Of a stretch of 64,000 nucleotides of DNA, positions 17,911 through 27,458 are shown piece by piece. The stretch covers positions 159,517 through 223,516 of the forward strand of contig CAMUMG010000004.1 of assembly GCA_947089905.1 (NCBI GenBank), written 5' to 3'. The stretch is from an uncultured Lachnospiraceae bacterium. GTDB lineage: Bacteria; Bacillota; Clostridia; Lachnospirales; Lachnospiraceae. Positions within the stretch are counted from its first letter, which is position 1. Every line of letters begins with the position of its first letter. A model generated the notes under the pieces. The model worked only from the letters and a program-made list of their open reading frames with translations, did not search any database and was not told the origin of the DNA. A program made the position numbers and the translations under genes.

Positions 17911-18582
17911 CTATTCTACTAGATATCCCAATCCTTTTTTGGTTAGGATATAGTTCTTTAACCCGATTTCTTCTAAACGTTTTCTAAGTCTTGTAATATT
18001 AACTGTAAGAGTATTATCATCGATAAAACTGTCACTCTCCCAAAGCACTGTCATAATCTCTTCTCTCGAAACGATTTTACCCGAATTTTCAAAAAGTAAT
18101 TTCAGAATCCGAAATTCGTTTTTCGTCAGTTCTAACTTTTCTTCCTGATATTTTAGTGTGGTATCAGACAAATTTAGAATTGCCCCCTTATGCTCTATTA
18201 CCTGAATTTGTCCTGAAAACGTATAACTTCTTCGCAAAAGTGCCTGTACTTTTGCAGTGAGTACAGTTAGATCAAATGGCTTTGTAATAAAATCATCCCC
18301 TCCCATATTCATAGCAGTGACAATATTGATATTATCTGCCATAGAAGAAAGATATATAATTGGGACTTTAGATACCTGTCGAATCTGAGCACACCAATAA
18401 TGTCCATTAAAAAAAGGAAGTCCAATATCTAAAAGAATCAGAGAGGGATCATAGGCAATTACCTGTTCTAAAACCGTTTTAAACTCGATTAGATATTTTA
18501 CTTCATAATCCCATTTTTCTAAATGAGCACAGATTGTTTTTGCAATTACCAAATCATCTTCAATAATTAGAATTTTATACAT
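17911..18582 (-). CDS. BceR-type response regulator (OmpR family)
   Basis: The 223-aa regulator has a receiver domain (IEDD at 7-10, phospho-acceptor D52 in LLDIGLP, lysine in ITKPF) and a C-terminal winged helix (KLELTKNEFRILKLLFEN... WESDSFIDDNTLTVNITRLRKRL). Together with the kinase it should activate the bceAB genes downstream. The order regulator-kinase-ATPase-permease on one strand is the usual one. The start follows AGGGGAACAATT. Confidence 0.93.
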   Translation of the reverse strand: MYKILIIEDDLVIAKTICAHLEKWDYEVKYLIEFKTVLEQVIAYDPSLILLDIGLPFFNGHYWCAQIRQVSKVPIIYLSSMADNINIVTAMNMGGDDFITKPFDLTVLTAKVQALLRRSYTFSGQIQVIEHKGAILNLSDTTLKYQEEKLELTKNEFRILKLLFENSGKIVSREEIMTVLWESDSFIDDNTLTVNITRLRKRLEEIGLKNYILTKKGLGYLVE

Positions 18583-18667
18583 AATTGTTCCCCTTATTTT
18601 GACCTTTTTAAGCTATGAGGATTATATCATGATTATTCTAATTTCTCAACTTTAAATCAGTAAAAGA

Positions 18668-18706
18668 AATAAGGGACAGCCACAATATTATGGCATGTCC
18701 CTATTT
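18668..18706. terminator. Terminator downstream of the DUF6512-like gene
   Basis: AAATAAGGGACAGCC pairs with GGCATGTCCCTATTT with one mismatch, followed by T-rich sequence on both strands. It separates the DUF6512-like gene from the BceRS genes. Confidence 0.75.
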
Positions 18707-18731
18707 TAAAATTATCTTCTTTGTCTTAATT

Positions 18732-19265
18732 TTACGGACTTAGAAATACTGGGAGTTTTAAAGGATAAAATGTCAGTACTCCAAAGAGAATTGCAATAAC
18801 AATCAAATAGAGAATTGCAATCCATTGATAGACTTTAAAGCTTCTCCAAGTTACGTATAATCCTAAACTTTGTCCTAATACAATTCCTATCCACAATAAA
18901 AGTAAATCTACCCAGAGTCCATTTATTGAAAATCCTGAAAAGAGAGTATAGTACCAGGTTAAAACAGTTATTCCTGCTACAGTCACACTGACTGCTGCTC
19001 CTGAAAATGCTACTAACAGCCAGCATCCTTTTTCTCCTTTCTTATGCCATCTCGGAAAAAATTCCCCCCATGGTAAAATCCAAACAAAAACAATAGGATA
19101 AAAGCAAAGTTTTAAATGCTCCCAAACACTTTCATTGACCGGAAAAAAGATACCTAATACCGGCAGTGGTATCCAATCATATAGAAAGTGAAACAACGCT
19201 GCAAGAGCAAATGCTCCAATGCTGCTTAATATGACAAACTTGAAGTTATAACGTTCCTCTTTCAT
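18732..19265 (-). CDS. DUF6512-like six-helix membrane protein
   Basis: The 177-aa protein is almost entirely membrane-embedded, with about five or six hydrophobic helices. The segment ALFHFLYDW...FFPVNESVWEHLKLCFYP is the mark of the DUF6512 family, which is common in Clostridia and has no known function. A GAGG lies five bases before the ATG, right after a small hairpin (ACCGC/GCGGT). It is about 50 bases downstream of sigF on the same strand and could be read through from the spoIIA operon. Confidence 0.8.
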   Translation of the reverse strand: MKEERYNFKFVILSSIGAFALAALFHFLYDWIPLPVLGIFFPVNESVWEHLKLCFYPIVFVWILPWGEFFPRWHKKGEKGCWLLVAFSGAAVSVTVAGITVLTWYYTLFSGFSINGLWVDLLLLWIGIVLGQSLGLYVTWRSFKVYQWIAILYLIVIAILFGVLTFYPLKLPVFLSP

Positions 19266-19315
19266 GAGTACCTCAATTCTACCGCCAAAATGCGGTACAG
19301 CTTTCTGTCTATATT

Positions 19316-20032
19316 TTATCCAATCAAATGTGCTCTCATTCGAATTAGGATCTTTTTTTCCATACGACTGACCTGAACTTGACTAACCCCTAGTTTTTTT
19401 GCCACCTCCATCTGTGTTTTATCTTGAAAATATCGCATCTGGATAAGTTCCCGTTCTGTTTCATTTAACTCTTCCATTAACTGTTCTAATAACATATGAT
19501 TGAGTAAAATTTCATTTTCATCTTTTGATTCTGGTATCTTATCCACCAAATAAATCTCATTTCCATCGCTTTGATAGACAGATTTATAGATGGATTCTAC
19601 CTCTATATTCGCTTCCATTGCCATCACAATATCTTCTATTGTAAGTTCTGTGGCTGATGCAATTTCTTCTAGTGTTGCATCTCTTCCTAGTTGATGTGCA
19701 AGCTGTTCCATTGCTTGTCGTACTTTCCATCCATTTTCTTTTAGAGAACGACTTACTTTAATCATTCCATCATCTCGTAGAAAACGTTTGATTTCTCCTG
19801 CAATCATAGGAACAGCATAAGTAGAAAATTTCACTTCAAAGGAATTATCAAATTTATCAATTGCCTTCATTAATCCAATACTTCCAATTTGAAATAAATC
19901 ATCTGCTTCATATCCCCTTCCTAAAAATCTGCGTACTGTACTCCAGACAAGTCCAACATTTTCTGTAACCACCTGATCCCTTGCCGCTTTATCTCCAAGT
20001 TTCGCTTTTGCAATTAATGCAAGCGTATCCAA
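19316..20032 (-). CDS. sigF: Forespore sigma factor sigma-F (SpoIIAC)
   Basis: Sigma-F directs early forespore transcription during sporulation. The 238-aa protein has sigma region 2 (VGLVWSTVRRFLGRGYEADDLFQIGSIGLMKAIDKFD in parts, then FSTYAVPMIAGEIKRFLRDDG). Region 3 is SLKENGWKVRQAMEQLAHQLGRDATLEEIA, and region 4 is ETERELIQMRYFQDKTQMEVAKKLGVSQVQVSRMEKKIL. It starts with TTG, preceded by AGGAGG at good spacing. It is the last gene of the spoIIAA-spoIIAB-sigF operon. Confidence 0.95.
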   Translation of the reverse strand: MDTLALIAKAKLGDKAARDQVVTENVGLVWSTVRRFLGRGYEADDLFQIGSIGLMKAIDKFDNSFEVKFSTYAVPMIAGEIKRFLRDDGMIKVSRSLKENGWKVRQAMEQLAHQLGRDATLEEIASATELTIEDIVMAMEANIEVESIYKSVYQSDGNEIYLVDKIPESKDENEILLNHMLLEQLMEELNETERELIQMRYFQDKTQMEVAKKLGVSQVQVSRMEKKILIRMRAHLIG

Positions 20033-20060
20033 GGAAACACCTCCTACTATTTAATATGTA

Positions 20061-20513
20061 TCATTCGCTGTCTGGATTATCAGAAAAAATTTTTCGCAGA
20101 AAGACTTTTGTACCATGCCCTGGCTCGGATTCTACTTTTAGATCATTCATAAAAGCTTCCATAAAGGCAAATCCCATCCCTGAACGCTCCATATCTGGAC
20201 GAGTAGTATAAAGTGGTTCCATTGCCTTTTCAATATCCACAATTCCAACTCCTTCATCTTCTATTGTTACTTCTAATTGTCGTTTTTTTAATCTAAGGGT
20301 CATTTTTATTTTTCCTTTTATATTTGGATATCCATGAATAATACAATTTGTAACTGCCTCTGAAACTGCTGTTTTCACATCATTTAGTTCTTCTATTGTA
20401 GGATTGATTTGTGCTGTAAATACTGCTGCCACCATTCTGGCAAATCCCTCATTTCTTGAAACCGAATCAAACACCAATTCTGCCTCATTTTCATAATTAT
20501 CTAATAATTCCAT
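20061..20513 (-). CDS. spoIIAB: Anti-sigma-F factor and serine kinase SpoIIAB
   Basis: SpoIIAB holds sigma-F inactive and phosphorylates SpoIIAA. The protein, about 150 aa, has the GHKL ATPase motifs: the N box AVSEAVTNCIIHGY, the G1 box IEDEGVGIVDIEKAMEPLYTT and the G2 box ERSGMGFAFMEAFM. The start is uncertain: an ATG at 20525 directly abuts AGGAGG, whereas the ATG at 20513 gives an N terminus closer to Bacillus SpoIIAB, so I use 20513. It lies about 20-30 bases after spoIIAA. Confidence 0.94.
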   Translation of the reverse strand: MELLDNYENEAELVFDSVSRNEGFARMVAAVFTAQINPTIEELNDVKTAVSEAVTNCIIHGYPNIKGKIKMTLRLKKRQLEVTIEDEGVGIVDIEKAMEPLYTTRPDMERSGMGFAFMEAFMNDLKVESEPGHGTKVFLRKIFSDNPDSE

Positions 20514-20543
20514 TCCTTTTTCCATCCTCCTGTTTTATTCTGT

Positions 20544-20927
20544 TTAACAAAGTCCTTTTAAAGCTTCTTCCAGATTATCATATTTTTCAATTATTTTATA
20601 TAATCCTGACATTCGCATAATTCGATCAACGGCTGAACCGACATTACAAACTGCTGCCTTCCCTCCAGTAAAGATCACTTTCTTATACCTTCCCATAATT
20701 ACTCCAATTCCTGAACTATCCATAAATTCTACTCCAGTAAAATCAAATAAAATATGTTTCACATTTTGTCTTTCTATCATTTTATCTGCCTGTTCTCGAA
20801 TCCAAAGTGCATTGTGATGATCTAAATCTGCGTGCATTTGAATTATTAAAATACCAGAGCGAACACATAACTGTGCACCTGCTTCTTCCTTTTCCTTTAG
20901 CCATGTAAAACCTGTTTCTGTTCCCAT
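20544..20927 (-). CDS. spoIIAA: Anti-anti-sigma factor SpoIIAA
   Basis: SpoIIAA is the STAS-domain protein that frees sigma-F when dephosphorylated. The 127-aa protein has the STAS core with the phosphorylatable serine in FDFTGVEFMDSSGIGVIMGRYK. The N terminus is about 10 residues longer than the Bacillus protein. I use the ATG at 20927 because GGAGG lies five bases before it; the ATG at 20939 has no site of its own. It is the first gene of the spoIIA operon. Confidence 0.94.
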   Translation of the reverse strand: MGTETGFTWLKEKEEAGAQLCVRSGILIIQMHADLDHHNALWIREQADKMIERQNVKHILFDFTGVEFMDSSGIGVIMGRYKKVIFTGGKAAVCNVGSAVDRIMRMSGLYKIIEKYDNLEEALKGLC

Positions 20928-20990
20928 ATCTTCCTCCATTCTGCGGTTATTCAGCTTTTTTTTTCTTTTTTTGCTATTTTAAAATAAAAA

Positions 20991-21028
20991 AGGAAAGACG
21001 AATTCATCTTTTTTCTTTCGTCTTTCCT
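20991..21028 (-). terminator. Terminator of the zinc-ribbon TPR gene
   Basis: GGAAAGACGA pairs perfectly with TCGTCTTTCC. On the minus strand it is followed by TTTTTTATTTT. It separates the TPR gene from spoIIAA. Confidence 0.8.
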
Positions 21029-21060
21029 GCTCCCTTTTCTTTGGCAAAGATAGAATAATT

Positions 21061-22485
21061 CTATCTCTGTGATTCAATCTCACTTAACCGACTTCTTGTA
21101 TATCCGGCAAGTTTAGAATTTGGAATTTTCTCTAATAATGTATTGTAAACTTGGACAGCTTCTTCTGGCAAATCAAGTGCCTGATAAGTCTTTCCAAGGT
21201 AATACAGCGTATAATCTTTGTCTGGACTACATTCGTTGGAAAGCTCCAACAAACTTCTTGCCTTCTCATAATCATTTGCATCCATTGCAGATCTGCCTAA
21301 TCGATATGCTGGCATTGCAGATTTTTGGTAAACTTCCTGTTTCATCTGAGATAATATTTTTGCTGCGCTCTCATTTTTAATTGTATCTTCATTCATTTCA
21401 TGTAGCTTTATTGTCAGATCTATCAGTTGTTGTTCTGGAATAGAATCCAAACCTTTGCTTGCTGCTTCCTGATAAAGTGTCATGATTTCAAACAGGCTAC
21501 TATAATCTTCTATCTCTTTTTCCTTTTGTGGTGCTTTTAATCCTTCTATCTCTTTATCTTTATCCTCTAATTTTTGTTGTAAAGAGGCGATTTCTTTATC
21601 TCTTGAGGTAACTGCTGCCATTTGTACCATCAGATCACTATTATAATCCATCTTTTCTTTTTCATATTCTTCTCTAATATTGGCTTTTGCTGTTGGTACA
21701 ATCAATAAAAAGGTAAATGCAATTCCGACTGCCATTCCAAGAAATAAATTTACCCAAGCCATAATATTTGGTTTGTCTTCCTTATAATTACTTACTGGCT
21801 CAATTCCCTGTGTTCCTTCAGAAGAAACTTCATCTTTTTTTGATGTATTTGTTGATTCCTTTTGAATAGTTGGTCTTTCTTGGATTACTTTTAAATAACG
21901 AAGAGTATCTGTATTAGCAATATCAATTTTATTTGCTTTTAAAAGACATTTTTTTGCCTTTTCGTAATCTTTTGCTTTCATATACAATAATGCCAAAAGC
22001 TGTAATGCCCTTATAAAGTTAGGGTTTAAACTAATTACCTTTTTTAATTGAAGAATTGCTAAATCATCATCTTTACTTTTTGCTTCCTGAAGTGCAATAT
22101 TATATTTCTTTACTGCTTGATTTAGTGCTTCTAACTCTGTCTGATCAGACTGAAGCAACTCTATATAGTGATCTGCATCATTGTCCTGTGGTTGAAGATT
22201 CTTACTAATTACCCATTCACTTAATGCTGCAACAGTTTCTCCCATCTCAAAATAGACAAGTCCTAATAGATTTCTGGAGTTTGTATGATATTTATTCATT
22301 TCCAAACTCTTTTTTAACATAATGACTGCACCAGAAAGATCTCGGATATTCGCTTTTTCAAGTCCACGGTTATAATATAAATTAGATCGCATATAAGCTA
22401 TACGAAATACTGTCAAATCCATTCCGCACATCTCGCAGCGACTCCGCTTTAACGATACTATATTGCCACAATTCGGACAGTTCAT
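21061..22485 (-). CDS. Zinc-ribbon, TPR-repeat membrane protein
   Basis: The 474-aa protein starts with a four-cysteine zinc ribbon (C3, C6, C17, C20 in MNCPNC...CEMCG). A block of TPR-like helical repeats follows (about 30-200), then one transmembrane helix near residues 240-262 (MAWVNLFLGMAVGIAFTFLLIV), a coiled coil (about 275-320), and a second TPR set at the C terminus (YEKARSLLELSNECSPDKDYTLYYLGKTY in parts). The topology suggests TPR domains on both sides of the membrane. No enzymatic motif is seen. GGGAGG sits before the ATG at 22485, so the longer TTG-started frame is not used. A 46-codon gene ends 20 bases upstream. Confidence 0.82.
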   Translation of the reverse strand: MNCPNCGNIVSLKRSRCEMCGMDLTVFRIAYMRSNLYYNRGLEKANIRDLSGAVIMLKKSLEMNKYHTNSRNLLGLVYFEMGETVAALSEWVISKNLQPQDNDADHYIELLQSDQTELEALNQAVKKYNIALQEAKSKDDDLAILQLKKVISLNPNFIRALQLLALLYMKAKDYEKAKKCLLKANKIDIANTDTLRYLKVIQERPTIQKESTNTSKKDEVSSEGTQGIEPVSNYKEDKPNIMAWVNLFLGMAVGIAFTFLLIVPTAKANIREEYEKEKMDYNSDLMVQMAAVTSRDKEIASLQQKLEDKDKEIEGLKAPQKEKEIEDYSSLFEIMTLYQEAASKGLDSIPEQQLIDLTIKLHEMNEDTIKNESAAKILSQMKQEVYQKSAMPAYRLGRSAMDANDYEKARSLLELSNECSPDKDYTLYYLGKTYQALDLPEEAVQVYNTLLEKIPNSKLAGYTRSRLSEIESQR

Positions 22486-22505
22486 CGGCTTGTTTCCTCC
22501 CAAGT

Positions 22506-22646
22506 CTATCGATTGCTTTTTTCCTTTAATAGCTGTTTAATAAAATCGGTCATATCACTTAAATCATTTTGAATGATCGCTTCTTCTGCCTGTTCAATTT
22601 CTAAGCTTGGCTGAAACTTTGCAATTTCTTCTTCAAAATCTATCAT
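22506..22646 (-). CDS. 46-residue acidic protein upstream of the TPR gene
   Basis: A short frame starts at ATG 22646, eight bases after GGAGAG, and ends 20 bases before the TPR gene start. It encodes MIDFEEEIAKFQPSLEIEQ followed by AEEAIIQNDLSDMTDFIKQL and LKEKSNR. The product is acidic and likely to be helical throughout. It shares a strand and probably a transcript with the TPR membrane protein, so it may be a small partner of it. The codon pattern and ribosome binding site look genuine, but I know no family. Confidence 0.55.
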   Translation of the reverse strand: MIDFEEEIAKFQPSLEIEQAEEAIIQNDLSDMTDFIKQLLKEKSNR

Positions 22647-22810
22647 AAATCTATCTCTCCATTCACTTATTTTGTCAAAGGTATTTTATCAATAGTACTA
22701 TCATATACGGTAAGTAAAAAAAAATCAAGACCTTCCGGGAAAATTAAAAAGTTTCTAAGAAAGTCCTGATATCATTCGAGCTTTTATTCACTTTAACAAC
22801 AAAAAAGCCT

Positions 22811-24211
22811 CTATTCATTTGCAAATAACCCAATATCTTCTCCCCTGCGTTTTATACAAATATTTGTGTGCATATCCAAAATCTGAGTAGCAACACCATT
22901 GACTGTAACTTTTGTTCCCGGATAAATTCGTTTGGTTACTACTACCTTTGCAGTCCCCGACTGTTCCTTTTTCATCAATAAATGTTCTTTTTTTGCCTTT
23001 GCTGCTGCAGCTTCTGAACTTAGTATAATTTTTGTACGCATTAATTTTAATTTCTGCTGTGCAATGTCCTTTGTCGCCTTTCCTGTACTTTCTATATCGG
23101 CAATACGATTTAATGCAATATTGATCTGCTCTACTTTTTCATTGGATTCCTTCATCTCTTTTTCACAGGTTGCAATCTCTGAAACAATACCATCTGAAAC
23201 TCCAACTTCTAATTCTGTCTTTACCTCTGCCATATTGCCGATAATTGTAGCACTGATTCCATGAACTGCCCGTACTACTCCCCCAACAATAATACCAAGC
23301 TTTCCAGATACAACTACTTCCCCTTCTGTTTTTATGATACAGTTTAAAATAGAATTCGCATGAATTGTTCCCATGCTTATAATTTCTACTTGTTCAAAAA
23401 ATTTTCCTGATACATCGCCGCCTGCTTTAATGCTTCCCTTGCCAGCACCCTGCATTCCGCTTTCCAAAATAACATCTTTTCCTGCTTCAATTTTAGCACT
23501 TTCTACATGACCGCTGACTGTAATACTTCCAGTTGCCTTTAAAGCCATTCCTGCAGCAATATTTCCATGAATAATTAAATCTCCTTCAAAAGAAATATCA
23601 CCTGTTAAATAATCAACATCTGAGTTAATTTCATAGACGTTTGTTACTGTCAATTTATCATTTGCATACTCTACTTTGCCATGAATAGCTGCCATATAGA
23701 CTAAACGGTCTTCTGAAACTGTAACTCCTTTAACTTTAAGCATACGTTGTTCTTTTCCGCGATAGGCAACAATAGGCTTACCACGAACATCTATTCCATT
23801 TTCTCCCTGTATTGCTTTATGATAATAAACTAACTTTTCTCCCATTTTAACCATAGTAATTTCATCTAAGGTATGATAATCTACAGAACCATCTGGAAGA
23901 ATTTTAGGTCCTTTCTTATCATCAATTGGAAAAAGAAACTCAAACCATCCATCTTTTCCATCCTGTTTTTCTTTTCCCCTCGCCACCAATACTGGACAGT
24001 TATATTTTCCTTTTTCAAGCATGGCTTTGATAACTGATTCATTGATTCCAAATGTTACCCCGCGTCCTTCCAGAAAATCCATAACCTCGGATAATCTGTA
24101 TGGATCTCCAGGCATAGGAGGACATAAGCTTAAATAGGCTTCCATATCATCATTTCGCAGAGCAACTTCCGAACCATTTTTCATTACATTCAGTCTTTCT
24201 GTACTGGTCAT
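22811..24211 (-). CDS. FapA/DUF342-family protein
   Basis: This 466-aa protein belongs to the DUF342/FapA family. It has an N-terminal alpha/beta part (about 1-190, with PILPDGSVDYHTLDEI-type FapA sequence and GENGIDVRGKPI), then a right-handed beta-helix rich in GDISFEGDLIIHGNI-type repeats (about 195-330). A coiled-coil hairpin (about 340-405) and a short C-terminal strand domain (RIYPGTKVTVNGV) follow. Family members have been linked to polymer or cell-surface functions, but the role is unclear. The ATG at 24211 is preferred, nine bases after GGAG. A plain AT-rich stretch of about 210 bases separates it from valS. Confidence 0.88.
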   Translation of the reverse strand: MTSTERLNVMKNGSEVALRNDDMEAYLSLCPPMPGDPYRLSEVMDFLEGRGVTFGINESVIKAMLEKGKYNCPVLVARGKEKQDGKDGWFEFLFPIDDKKGPKILPDGSVDYHTLDEITMVKMGEKLVYYHKAIQGENGIDVRGKPIVAYRGKEQRMLKVKGVTVSEDRLVYMAAIHGKVEYANDKLTVTNVYEINSDVDYLTGDISFEGDLIIHGNIAAGMALKATGSITVSGHVESAKIEAGKDVILESGMQGAGKGSIKAGGDVSGKFFEQVEIISMGTIHANSILNCIIKTEGEVVVSGKLGIIVGGVVRAVHGISATIIGNMAEVKTELEVGVSDGIVSEIATCEKEMKESNEKVEQINIALNRIADIESTGKATKDIAQQKLKLMRTKIILSSEAAAAKAKKEHLLMKKEQSGTAKVVVTKRIYPGTKVTVNGVATQILDMHTNICIKRRGEDIGLFANE

Positions 24212-24369
24212 GGATCTCATCTCCTTTTGTTAATTTATTTATTATACCACACTTTCTATCTGAATTCTATCACTTTTTTTCTGTTCCCTTTCTTTTTTAA
24301 ACGCCTCCTTTTTACTATTATATCTTATTTTCTTTGAAATGTCTATTTCTCCTAGATAGTTTCTTAAAA

Positions 24370-24418
24370 AATTAAGAAACTGTCTAAAAGTAATACTAAC
24401 ACTTTAGACAGTTTCTTT
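24370..24418 (-). terminator. valS terminator
   Basis: AGAAACTGTCTAAA pairs with TTTAGACAGTTTCT, followed by TTAATTTTTT on the minus strand. A second overlapping hairpin (AGTTTCTT/AAGAAACT) lies just downstream. Confidence 0.8.
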
Positions 24419-24422
24419 TTTT

Positions 24423-27110
24423 CTACTGATTAAAATGCAGTAGACGTTCCCTAACCTGTTTCATCATATCTGTATACTTTTCTAGCTTTCCTCGTTCTTC
24501 TTCTAATTTTGCCTCTGGAGCTTTCGCTAAAAAGTTTGGATTAGAAAGTATTCCGTTTACTCGCTTTAATTCTGCCTCTAATCGTTTTTCTTCCTTTTTT
24601 AGCCGTTCTATCTCTTTTTCTAGGTCTACTAACTCTTTTAATGGAATAAAAATCACTGCCTGAGAAATAACTGCTGAAACTGCATCTGCATCTATGCCTG
24701 TCTTTTCCTCTTGAATATGCACTTCACTTGCTCCTGCCAGTGTACCAAAAAATAGAGAACCTAAACGGAAAATTTCCCGAACCTTTTTTGACTCTGATAC
24801 TACAATAATAGCAGATTTTCGACTTGGTGGAACATTCATTTCCACACGGATATTTCTGATTGCCTTTACAGCTTCCTTCATAAGTTCTACTGCTTCTTCT
24901 TGCTCTGGGTAATTTCTCTCTGGATAGTAGTTTGGCCAGTCTGAAATCATAATAGATTCTTGTGTCTGTATTGTACCTTCCATTTCTTTTAACGTACAAA
25001 AGATTTCTTCTGTCACAAATGGCATGTAAGGATGAAGTAATTTTAATGAAGTGGTGAGTGTCTGTCTAAGTGTCCACATAGCTGCTGCCCTAGAAACCGG
25101 ATCATTTCCATAAAGTCTTGGTTTTACCATTTCAATATACCAATCACAAAACTCTTCCCAAATAAAATCATAAATTTTTTGTGCAGCAATTCCTAGTTCA
25201 AACTTCTCTAAATTTTCAGTTACTTCTTTTGTTAAACGGTTTACTTTTGTTAAAATCCAACAGTCAGCTTCTGTAAGAGTTTCTTGTGCAATCTCTGTCT
25301 TAGTTGGATCTTCTCCCTTTTCTTCCATCTGCATCATATTCATCATAATAAAACGGGAAGCATTCCATACTTTATTTGCAAAATTTCGGCTAGCCTCTAC
25401 TCTCTCATTATAAAACCGCATGTCATTTCCGGGTGCATTTCCAGTAATTAAAGTAAACCTAAGTGCATCTGCGCCATACTGATCAATAATTTCTAGTGGA
25501 TCAATTCCATTGTTAAGAGATTTCGACATTTTCCTTCCGTTTGAATCTCTTACTAATCCATGAAATAATACTGTTTTAAACGGAGGTTTTCCCATATGCT
25601 CATATCCTGAGAAAATCATTCGAATTACCCAAAAGAAAATAATGTCATATCCTGTAATCATAACGTCTGTTGGATAGAAATATTCTAAATCCTTTGTCTG
25701 ATCTGGCCATCCAAGAGTGGAAAATGGCCATAGTGCAGAAGAAAACCAAGTATCCAAAGTATCCGGATCTTGCTCTAACTTATCATATCCACACTCTGGA
25801 CATGTCTTTGGAGCTTCATTTGATTTTGCTACTATAATTTTTTTACACTTCTTACAATAGTAAGCAGGAATTCGATGTCCCCACCATAGTTGTCTTGAAA
25901 TACACCAATCTTTAATATGATCTGTCCAGTTAAAATATGTCTTTTCCATACGTTCTGGAACTAATCGAATCTCTCCTGTCTTTACTGCCTTAATAGCTGG
26001 AAGAATCAACTCTTCCATTTTTACAAACCACTGTTGTTTAATTAATGGTTCTACTGTGGTTTTACATCTGTCATGTGTTCCTACATTATGGGAATACTCT
26101 TCAATCCGCACTAATAACCCCATATGCTCTAACTCTTCTACAATCTGTTTTCTTGCCTCATAGCGGTCTAATCCTACAAACTTTCCACCATTTTCATTAA
26201 TTGTAGCATCGTCATTTAAAATATTGATCTCTGGAAGATGATGTCTTTTTCCTACTTCAAAGTCATTTGGATCATGTGCTGGAGTAATCTTTACTACTCC
26301 TGTTCCAAATTCTCGATCTACATATTCATCTGCAATAATTGGAATCTCTCTGTCAACAAACGGAACTTTTACTGTTTTTCCAACTAAATGACGATATCTT
26401 TCATCCTCTGGATGTACAGCTACTGCTGTATCTCCAAGCATTGTTTCTGGACGGGTTGTAGCAAATTCTAAAAATTCATCTGTCCCAACAACTGGATACT
26501 TAATATGCCAAAAATGTCCCGCCTGTTCTTCATAAAGAACTTCTGCGTCAGAAATAGAAGTATGACATGCTGGACACCAGTTAATAATCCGAGAGCCTTT
26601 ATAAATCAATCCCTTATGATACATCTTGCAAAATACTTCTTCTACCGCCCTAGAACATCCTTCATCCATCGTAAAACGTTCTCTATCCCAATCACAAGAA
26701 GATCCCATCTTTTTTAACTGTTCAATAATTTTATTTCCATACTTTTCTTTCCATGCCCAAGCACGTTCTAAAAATCCTTCTCTTCCTAAGTCCTCCTTTT
26801 GTATACCTTCCTTTTTCATCTGTTCTATAATCTTTACTTCTGTTGCAATACTGGCATGGTCTGTTCCCGGCTGCCACATTGCGTTATAACCCTGCATCCT
26901 CTTAAAGCGAATCAAAATATCCTGCATCGTATTATCTAAAGCATGTCCCATATGCAGTTGTCCTGTAATATTTGGCGGGGGAATCACAATTGTAAATGGC
27001 TTCTTTGTCTCATCTGGCTCGGCATGAAAATACTTTTTGTCTATCCATTTTTGATAAAGTCGATCTTCAATCTCTTTCGGATTATACGTTTTCGCTAATT
27101 CCTTTTTCAT
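24423..27110 (-). CDS. valS: Valyl-tRNA synthetase
   Basis: ValRS charges tRNA-Val. The 895-aa protein has the class I HIGH motif as HMGH in [17 protein letters not shown], the KMSKS motif in [14 protein letters not shown], and the editing-domain threonine-rich [20 protein letters not shown]. It also has two zinc-like cysteine clusters (CPACH, and CKKCKK...CPECG) and a C-terminal coiled coil with [18 protein letters not shown]. The ATG at 27110 follows GGAGG by five bases; an upstream in-frame TTG is not needed. Expression is controlled by the T-box leader directly upstream. Confidence 0.96.
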   Translation of the reverse strand: MKKELAKTYNPKEIEDRLYQKWIDKKYFHAEPDETKKPFTIVIPPPNITGQLHMGHALDNTMQDILIRFKRMQGYNAMWQPGTDHASIATEVKIIEQMKKEGIQKEDLGREGFLERAWAWKEKYGNKIIEQLKKMGSSCDWDRERFTMDEGCSRAVEEVFCKMYHKGLIYKGSRIINWCPACHTSISDAEVLYEEQAGHFWHIKYPVVGTDEFLEFATTRPETMLGDTAVAVHPEDERYRHLVGKTVKVPFVDREIPIIADEYVDREFGTGVVKITPAHDPNDFEVGKRHHLPEINILNDDATINENGGKFVGLDRYEARKQIVEELEHMGLLVRIEEYSHNVGTHDRCKTTVEPLIKQQWFVKMEELILPAIKAVKTGEIRLVPERMEKTYFNWTDHIKDWCISRQLWWGHRIPAYYCKKCKKIIVAKSNEAPKTCPECGYDKLEQDPDTLDTWFSSALWPFSTLGWPDQTKDLEYFYPTDVMITGYDIIFFWVIRMIFSGYEHMGKPPFKTVLFHGLVRDSNGRKMSKSLNNGIDPLEIIDQYGADALRFTLITGNAPGNDMRFYNERVEASRNFANKVWNASRFIMMNMMQMEEKGEDPTKTEIAQETLTEADCWILTKVNRLTKEVTENLEKFELGIAAQKIYDFIWEEFCDWYIEMVKPRLYGNDPVSRAAAMWTLRQTLTTSLKLLHPYMPFVTEEIFCTLKEMEGTIQTQESIMISDWPNYYPERNYPEQEEAVELMKEAVKAIRNIRVEMNVPPSRKSAIIVVSESKKVREIFRLGSLFFGTLAGASEVHIQEEKTGIDADAVSAVISQAVIFIPLKELVDLEKEIERLKKEEKRLEAELKRVNGILSNPNFLAKAPEAKLEEERGKLEKYTDMMKQVRERLLHFNQ

Positions 27111-27127
27111 AATGTCCTCCAATTTTT

Positions 27128-27395
27128 AAAATGAAATAAAAAAGGCTCTTCATCCTCTAAGGACGAAGAACCGTGGTACCACCTTACTTTACAGCTATAA
27201 CTGCTGCCTTTTTCTGCTTCTTATAAAGCATCCATCTATAACGGGATTTCCCGTCATCCTCTATAAAGCTCTATCGCTGTTTAAGGATGATGCTCGAAAG
27301 CTACCTTCCATAAGCACTTACTTCAAACGGTTTTACAGCCTGTGAACCATTCTCTCTGTGAAGGCTACTTATGTAATCCTCTTTCTCACTGCATT
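27128..27395 (-). promoter_or_regulatory. T-box riboswitch (valine, specifier GUA)
   Basis: On the minus strand the leader shows the whole T-box layout. Stem I has AGAGAG and GGTTCACAGGCTGTAAAACC elements, the antiterminator T-box sequence is AAGGTGGTACCACGG (27185-27171), and a terminator hairpin with a TTTTTT tail follows at 27172-27133. In the specifier region GAAGGTAGCTTTCGAGC the codon GUA (27304-27302) specifies valine, which agrees with the downstream gene. Uncharged tRNA-Val should stabilise the antiterminator and turn valS on. Confidence 0.92.
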
Positions 27396-27458
27396 TTCTT
27401 TATTTATTCTATTGTTCCTATCATAGACAGAAAACAAAAAAATGTCAAGGGGTTTTTA

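Noticed and set aside
20941..20990. sigma-H promoter before spoIIAA
   Set aside because: The region is too T-rich for me to identify a specific -35/-10 pair with confidence, although one is expected.
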